From positions 5,146,501-5,210,500 of the forward strand of contig NZ_AP025344.1 of NCBI RefSeq assembly GCF_021654795.1: a stretch of DNA of 64,000 bases. Reading direction: 5' to 3'. A model generated the notes under the pieces. It searched no databases and was not told the DNA's origin. It worked only from the letters and a program-made list of their open reading frames with translations. Each line of letters starts with the position of its first letter. The first letter of the stretch is position 1. Source of the stretch: Paenibacillus dendritiformis (GTDB lineage: Bacteria > Bacillota > Bacilli > Paenibacillales > Paenibacillaceae). The translations under genes were made by a program, and so were the position numbers. Positions 60,326 to 64,000 of the stretch are shown here, piece by piece.

Positions 60326-61477
60326 ATGAAGACAGCTGTGCACACCGGGGGATGCGGGCCCCAATATGATCTCGCCAAGCTGGAGACGCTGCTGCACGAG
60401 GATCATATTGCCTGGAATTTCCGCAATATGGACCATATTTTGCCGAAGCGCGATATTCAAGCGCCTGCGGATAAGTTCCGATTCTCCGAGAACTTGCAAA
60501 ATCTGGGCGATGTCCGTTACAGCTACAACGGACAATCCTCCACCGTCGGGGAATATATGGACAAGGTGAAAGCTACCGGTTGGCTGGTCATCAAGGATGA
60601 TGTCATCGTAACTGAGCGTTATTATAAGGGATATACGCGGGAATCGACCGCCACGTCGATGTCGGTCGCCAAATCGTTCGTCTCGGCCCTGATGGGCATC
60701 GCCTTCGACGAAGGCGCGATACGGGACGTCCATGATCCGGTAACGCGGTACTTGCCGGAGCTGGCCGGAAGCGGCTATGAAGGGGCTACCATCAAAGATG
60801 TGCTGCAAATGTCCTCCGGCGTTCGCTTCAACGAAGACTACGCCGATCCCGATGCGGAGATTTATACCTTTATGAACGATGTCTTCGGGGAATCGGCGGT
60901 GCCGATCTCACAGTACGTTCGCAAGCTGACGCGCTTGCAGCCGCCGGGACATTACCAATATAAGAGCGTGGATACCGAAGTGTTATGTATGCTGCTGGAG
61001 CGGACGACCGGGAAAAAGTTATCGTCTTATTTGGAGGAAAAGCTGTGGCAGCCGCTTGGCATGGAATACGATGCTTATTGGAACACAGACCTGCACGGCA
61101 ATGAGATTGCATTCGCCTTCTTGAATGCCGCTTTGCGGGACTACGCGAAATTCGGCCGCCTTGTCCTTCATCAGGGAGCCTGGAACGGCCGGCAGATCAT
61201 TTCGGAGAAGTGGATGAAGGAATCGGTCATTCCCGATCGGTCCGACCTGCAGGCGGGGCAAGCCGAGGATTGCTTCGGCTATCAGTATCAGTGGTGGACA
61301 CCGCTCGGCAGCGACGGCTCGGAGGTGATGGCCCGCGGCATTTACGGGCAACAGATCTATATCAATCGGCGGCATCATGCCGTCATCGTCAAGTCCGGCG
61401 TCGATCCGGCCGTCTTCAATGTTCACGACTTCGAGGCGGTCACGGCATACCGGACCATTCTTGAACATCTCGGATAA
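60326..61477 (+). CDS. beta-lactamase-fold serine hydrolase (NylB-like)
   Basis: 383 residues, no signal peptide, of the beta-lactamase class C/6-aminohexanoate-dimer hydrolase-like group. The nucleophile motif is SVAK with Ser113 and Lys116 (SMSVAKSFVSAL). HYQYKSVDTEVL supplies the Tyr motif. Later IYGQQIYINRRHHAVIVKSG contains the third conserved strand. Such enzymes hydrolyse amides or esters; a true beta-lactamase is unlikely because the protein stays in the cytoplasm. GGGAGG lies upstream. The gene is monocistronic. Confidence 0.85.
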   Translation: MKTAVHTGGCGPQYDLAKLETLLHEDHIAWNFRNMDHILPKRDIQAPADKFRFSENLQNLGDVRYSYNGQSSTVGEYMDKVKATGWLVIKDDVIVTERYYKGYTRESTATSMSVAKSFVSALMGIAFDEGAIRDVHDPVTRYLPELAGSGYEGATIKDVLQMSSGVRFNEDYADPDAEIYTFMNDVFGESAVPISQYVRKLTRLQPPGHYQYKSVDTEVLCMLLERTTGKKLSSYLEEKLWQPLGMEYDAYWNTDLHGNEIAFAFLNAALRDYAKFGRLVLHQGAWNGRQIISEKWMKESVIPDRSDLQAGQAEDCFGYQYQWWTPLGSDGSEVMARGIYGQQIYINRRHHAVIVKSGVDPAVFNVHDFEAVTAYRTILEHLG

Positions 61478-61557
61478 CGCGTAACGTATTAGGGCGGCAT
61501 CCTCATACCGGCAAAATGCAGGATGTGGATACCACGGGGGCGGTGCCCGGGCCGCAG

Positions 61558-61803
61558 CTACCCGAGCGGAGGCTGCAGCCGCGCAAGCCGGGTAACGATG
61601 GCCCGCTCCTTCCCCGGCTTGGCCTGCCGGTCTGCTTGTCGCTCCCGTTGGCCTGCCCGCTTCCGCTTCTCATGGAGAATGTCATAAAAGCTGGGCTTGC
61701 TGCGGGAGCGGTCTCTCCGATGCGCTGGTCTCGCGCCCGGATGCGCATACCAGGAATGATAAGGATCGTAGCGGTGCACATTGATTCGTACATCCCATAA
61801 CAT
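61558..61803 (-). CDS. small basic hypothetical protein
   Basis: 81 residues from an ATG preceded by GAGGAGG at ideal spacing; the open frame extends further upstream without support. Sequence MLWDVRINVHRYDPYHSWYA... then a very basic, Arg/Lys/Gln-rich tail (DILHEKRKRAGQRERQADRQ). Not recognised. The good ribosome-binding site favours a real gene. Confidence 0.55.
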   Translation of the reverse strand: MLWDVRINVHRYDPYHSWYAHPGARPAHRRDRSRSKPSFYDILHEKRKRAGQRERQADRQAKPGKERAIVTRLARLQPPLG

Positions 61804-62151
61804 TGGGGATTCCTCCTCTTCATGATCAGCTTGGGGGGGGAACATTCTCTTCTCTGCCTGGCGAAAAGAACGAATAAGCTTGATTGCTTTATGCTGCTCA
61901 GGCACCGAACGACCCTCTCGACAATAAGTACCCGCCAAAATCCCTCTTCAATCAGGATCGGCCGGCAGCTGCGAGATTTCTTCCTCATTCTACTATTTCA
62001 CGCCGCGCTTTGCATCCCGTCCCCCATCCAGACAGAGCCGATTGGTTCGTTGCCGGGAGGCGATTTGCTATAATACCCGTATGAGCCCTGCCGCAAGGGC
62101 ATGACATATTCCAGGTTCTCTCCACGAATCTGATGCGAGGAGGAAAAAGCG
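61804..62151. promoter_or_regulatory. divergent intergenic region with extended -10
   Basis: The region separates two divergent genes. An extended -10, TGCTATAAT (62066-62074), lies about 78 bp before the protease gene; there is no good -35. Nothing else was recognised in it. Confidence 0.4.
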
Positions 62152-63210
62152 ATGAATCCAAGCAAGCCGAACGATGCGAAGCGATCGTCCGATCCGGCCC
62201 CGGCCGTGGAATCGGCACAGCGTTCCGTTCTAGGGAGCTCCGGAAGCGAGATCGTGGATGCCGGGGATGTCTCAGCCGCCCGCAAGGAGACGATGGAAGC
62301 TTGGGACGCGAGGGAAGAAGAGTACGGCCGGGAACAGGCCCGGGCCGGATATGCGGAAGCCTCCAGCGAACGGGAGCAGTCTGCCATAGCGCAGCGGCCC
62401 GGCGAATGGCCGCAACAGGGCTATTCGGAACCGTTAACCGCAGCAGAATTCGAGGAGTGGATTGGAGAAGGCGAGGACGAAGAGGAGGATCCAGATCCTG
62501 GTCCGCGAAGACAATGGATGACAAAATCGATCACGGTACTGCTGGCCCTGATGCTGTTCGGCAATGTGATCGCATTCTGGCCGCAGATCTATAATCTCCC
62601 TGCCCTCCGCTTCCTCCATGCGGACAAAGAATTATCGCAGAGTGAACAGATCCGGCAGTACAAGCAGGCGGTCGTCATCGTCAATGCGCGCGATCGGAAG
62701 GGTACCGGCTTCAATGTGGCCGCGGAAGGCATCATCATTACGAACCGCCATGTGATGGCGGAGGACAAGACCGGATCGGTCACGTTTCAAAACAATCAAA
62801 CCTATCTCGCCGATGTGATCGCTAGCGACGCTGCCCTGGATGTAGCGGTTTTGAAGCTGCGGGAGAATACCGACTCTTTGCCTGCCCTGCCGCTGGAGAC
62901 GAACTCCGGATGGCGGGAAGGCGCCCAAGTTCATATCATTGGCAACCCGCTCTCCTTCTACCATATCGCGATCGAAGGCCAGATTCTCGGTCTGGCCCCG
63001 CTGCAGCAGCGCGAGCGGCCCGTGCTGATGATTCAGGCTCCGATCCATTCAGGCAACAGCGGCAGCCCAGTCGTGAACGAGCAGGGCCGCGTCATCGCCG
63101 TCGTCTTCGCCACCTCGACCGTGAAGCAGGGCGAGGAATCGATCGATGTCGGACTTGCCATCCCGATCGAAGATGTTCGGCCTTATCTGAACGAAGCCGG
63201 TCAGGAGTAG
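62152..63210 (+). CDS. membrane-anchored trypsin-like serine protease
   Basis: 352 residues. Residues 1-120 are a cytoplasmic, acidic and probably disordered tail; one membrane helix follows at about 124-143 (SITVLLALMLFGNVIAFWP). The extracellular S1C protease domain has the triad His200 (TNRHVM), Asp230 (ALDVAVLKL) and Ser303 (GNSGSPVV). Unlike HtrA/DegP it ends after the protease domain without PDZ. GAGGAGGAAAAAGCG precedes the ATG. Topology resembles Bacillus HtrA paralogues in envelope quality control, but the missing PDZ makes its role uncertain. Confidence 0.87.
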   Translation: MNPSKPNDAKRSSDPAPAVESAQRSVLGSSGSEIVDAGDVSAARKETMEAWDAREEEYGREQARAGYAEASSEREQSAIAQRPGEWPQQGYSEPLTAAEFEEWIGEGEDEEEDPDPGPRRQWMTKSITVLLALMLFGNVIAFWPQIYNLPALRFLHADKELSQSEQIRQYKQAVVIVNARDRKGTGFNVAAEGIIITNRHVMAEDKTGSVTFQNNQTYLADVIASDAALDVAVLKLRENTDSLPALPLETNSGWREGAQVHIIGNPLSFYHIAIEGQILGLAPLQQRERPVLMIQAPIHSGNSGSPVVNEQGRVIAVVFATSTVKQGEESIDVGLAIPIEDVRPYLNEAGQE

Positions 63211-63316
63211 CATTACGGCCGACCGATTTCCTTGCTGCACCATTATTTGCCCCTCACCGTCTCCGGTCCGGGAATTCGGATGCCCGCGGCCTGGCGAAGA
63301 GCCTTGAGCATGACTT

Positions 63317-63847
63317 CTAGGCCAGCAAGGACAGCTCCTTCAGCCGGTTAAGGGCGAGCTGCACTCCTTCCTCCACGGAGCAGCGGTCCGTCGGAAGGAC
63401 AATCTCGGGGGCCTCGGGAGGCTCATACACATCCGAGACGCCGGTGAACATCGGAATATCTCCCTGCCGGGCCCGCGCGTACAAGCCCTTCGGATCGCGC
63501 CGCTCGCACTCGTCGAGCGGACAATCGACGAACACTTCGACGAAAGGCGCCAACTGCTCGCTTGCGTATGCGCGCATATCCCGGTACGGGCTGATCACCG
63601 AGACGACCGGAATAATTCCGTTGCGGGCCAGCAGCCCGCTTATATATACGATCCGGCGGATATTCTCCATCCGGTCTTCCCGGCTGAAGCCAAGCCCCTT
63701 GCCAATGGCGGCCCGAAGCTCATCGCCGTCCAGACATTCGGCCCGGCGGCCATGCGACCGGAGCGCGGACGCGATCGCATGCGCCATCGTCGTCTTGCCC
63801 GCCCCGGAGTATCCCGTCAGCCATAATGTGAATGCGTGTTCAGACAA
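63317..63847 (-). CDS. cysC: adenylylsulfate kinase
   Basis: 176 residues from a TTG start at 63847, chosen because AAGGAGG lies 9-10 bp before it and the protein then begins just before the P-loop, as in the family. Phosphorylates adenylylsulfate to PAPS. Walker A GYSGAGKTT is at residues 12-20; ECLDGDELRAAIGKGLGFSREDR is the APS-binding region, and FVDCPLDECERRDPKGLYARAR the conserved lid. It overlaps the end of the preceding gene by 8 bp. No sulfurylase or reductase gene is visible in this window. Confidence 0.92.
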   Translation of the reverse strand: MSEHAFTLWLTGYSGAGKTTMAHAIASALRSHGRRAECLDGDELRAAIGKGLGFSREDRMENIRRIVYISGLLARNGIIPVVSVISPYRDMRAYASEQLAPFVEVFVDCPLDECERRDPKGLYARARQGDIPMFTGVSDVYEPPEAPEIVLPTDRCSVEEGVQLALNRLKELSLLA

Positions 63848-64000
63848 TCGTTGTTCCCTCCTTGCGCATGGAGCCATGCCGCGCAGGGATGCGTTCCAGC
63901 AATCCCTCCGCATACATTGCGCCCAGCTCCAATTCCGGCATATGAATATATCCGATATAACAGCCGCAGCTCTTCATCCCGCAGGCACGCTCTGCCGACA
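63840..64000 (-). CDS. C-terminal end of an unidentified Cys-rich protein, partial
   Basis: Only the last 53 codons are in the window. The end reads ERACGMKSCGCYIGYIHMPE followed by LELGAMYAEGLLERIPA, with three Cys close together. Such a Cys cluster plus GYIHMPEL recalls the end of some radical SAM proteins, but the piece is too short to be sure. It overlaps cysC by 8 bp and should be cotranscribed with it. Confidence 0.4.
   Translation of the reverse strand, partial: SAERACGMKSCGCYIGYIHMPELELGAMYAEGLLERIPARHGSMRKEGTTIV

Overview
The window looks like chromosome of an endospore-forming Bacillota of the Paenibacillus type. Reasons: moderately high GC; cmpA and a YdcC-like sporulation lipoprotein; the order ydcC-alr-ndoAI-ndoA and tex/cmpA/sprT, familiar from Bacillus; YesM/YesN-type regulators; lipoprotein sugar ABC transporters without their own ATPase; and an SLH-anchored surface protein. 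The species cannot be fixed from the sequence alone.

Layout. 1-4.7 kb: a cut-off LamG-like gene, a 5'(3')-deoxyribonucleotidase, the arginine catabolic pair rocF-rocD (candidate ArgR and CcpA sites upstream) and map. 4.7-18.8 kb: five tRNA genes on the minus strand (Asn, Ser, then Glu, Lys, Leu) whose order recalls the Bacillus trnS cluster. They are split by about 13.5 kb holding mgtE, a GH29 fucosidase with a sugar ABC operon, a ruined IS1182-type transposase, a MITE-like element broken by an IS3-family element, and a large AraC-type regulator. 18.9-23.3 kb: hemD-like gene, sprT, a hypothetical gene, cmpA and tex. 23.7-26.4 kb: a secreted M60 (enhancin-like) metallopeptidase. 26.4-27.1 kb: degenerate ~65-bp repeats. 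27.1-30.6 kb: ndoA/ndoAI toxin-antitoxin, alr and the YdcC-like lipoprotein gene. 30.8-36.8 kb: SLH/Ig-like surface protein and a secreted 5'-nucleotidase. 37.4-44.8 kb: a second sugar ABC operon with a three-part sensing system (membrane-anchored binding protein, YesM-type kinase, YesN-type regulator). 45.0-46.2 kb: a two-gene unit with a TIR-like (Cap12/PF10137-type) protein. 46.4-49.3 kb: adenine deaminase and a metallophosphoesterase. 49.4-54.3 kb: YtoI-like DRTGG/CBS regulator, a 59-residue ORF, aceB, aceA and a small zinc-ribbon gene; a TGTTATATAACA-like motif recurs in both the ytoI and aceA leaders. 54.3-58.7 kb: repeat-rich accessory DNA (42-bp tandem repeat, GH39 pseudogene, a second MITE-like copy with target duplication) around a secreted flavoprotein reductase with an FNR/CRP-type site. 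58.9-64 kb: winged-helix protein, serine hydrolase, small ORF, membrane-anchored trypsin-like protease, cysC and the end of one more gene.

Common threads. Six cre-like sites (two perfect to the consensus) lie before carbon-related genes, suggesting CcpA control of much of the window. The most unusual feature is a family of dispersed imperfect palindromes (CTG-N8-CAG core) clustered in the accessory stretches. Both copies of the MITE-like element seem to have inserted in the centre of such a palindrome.
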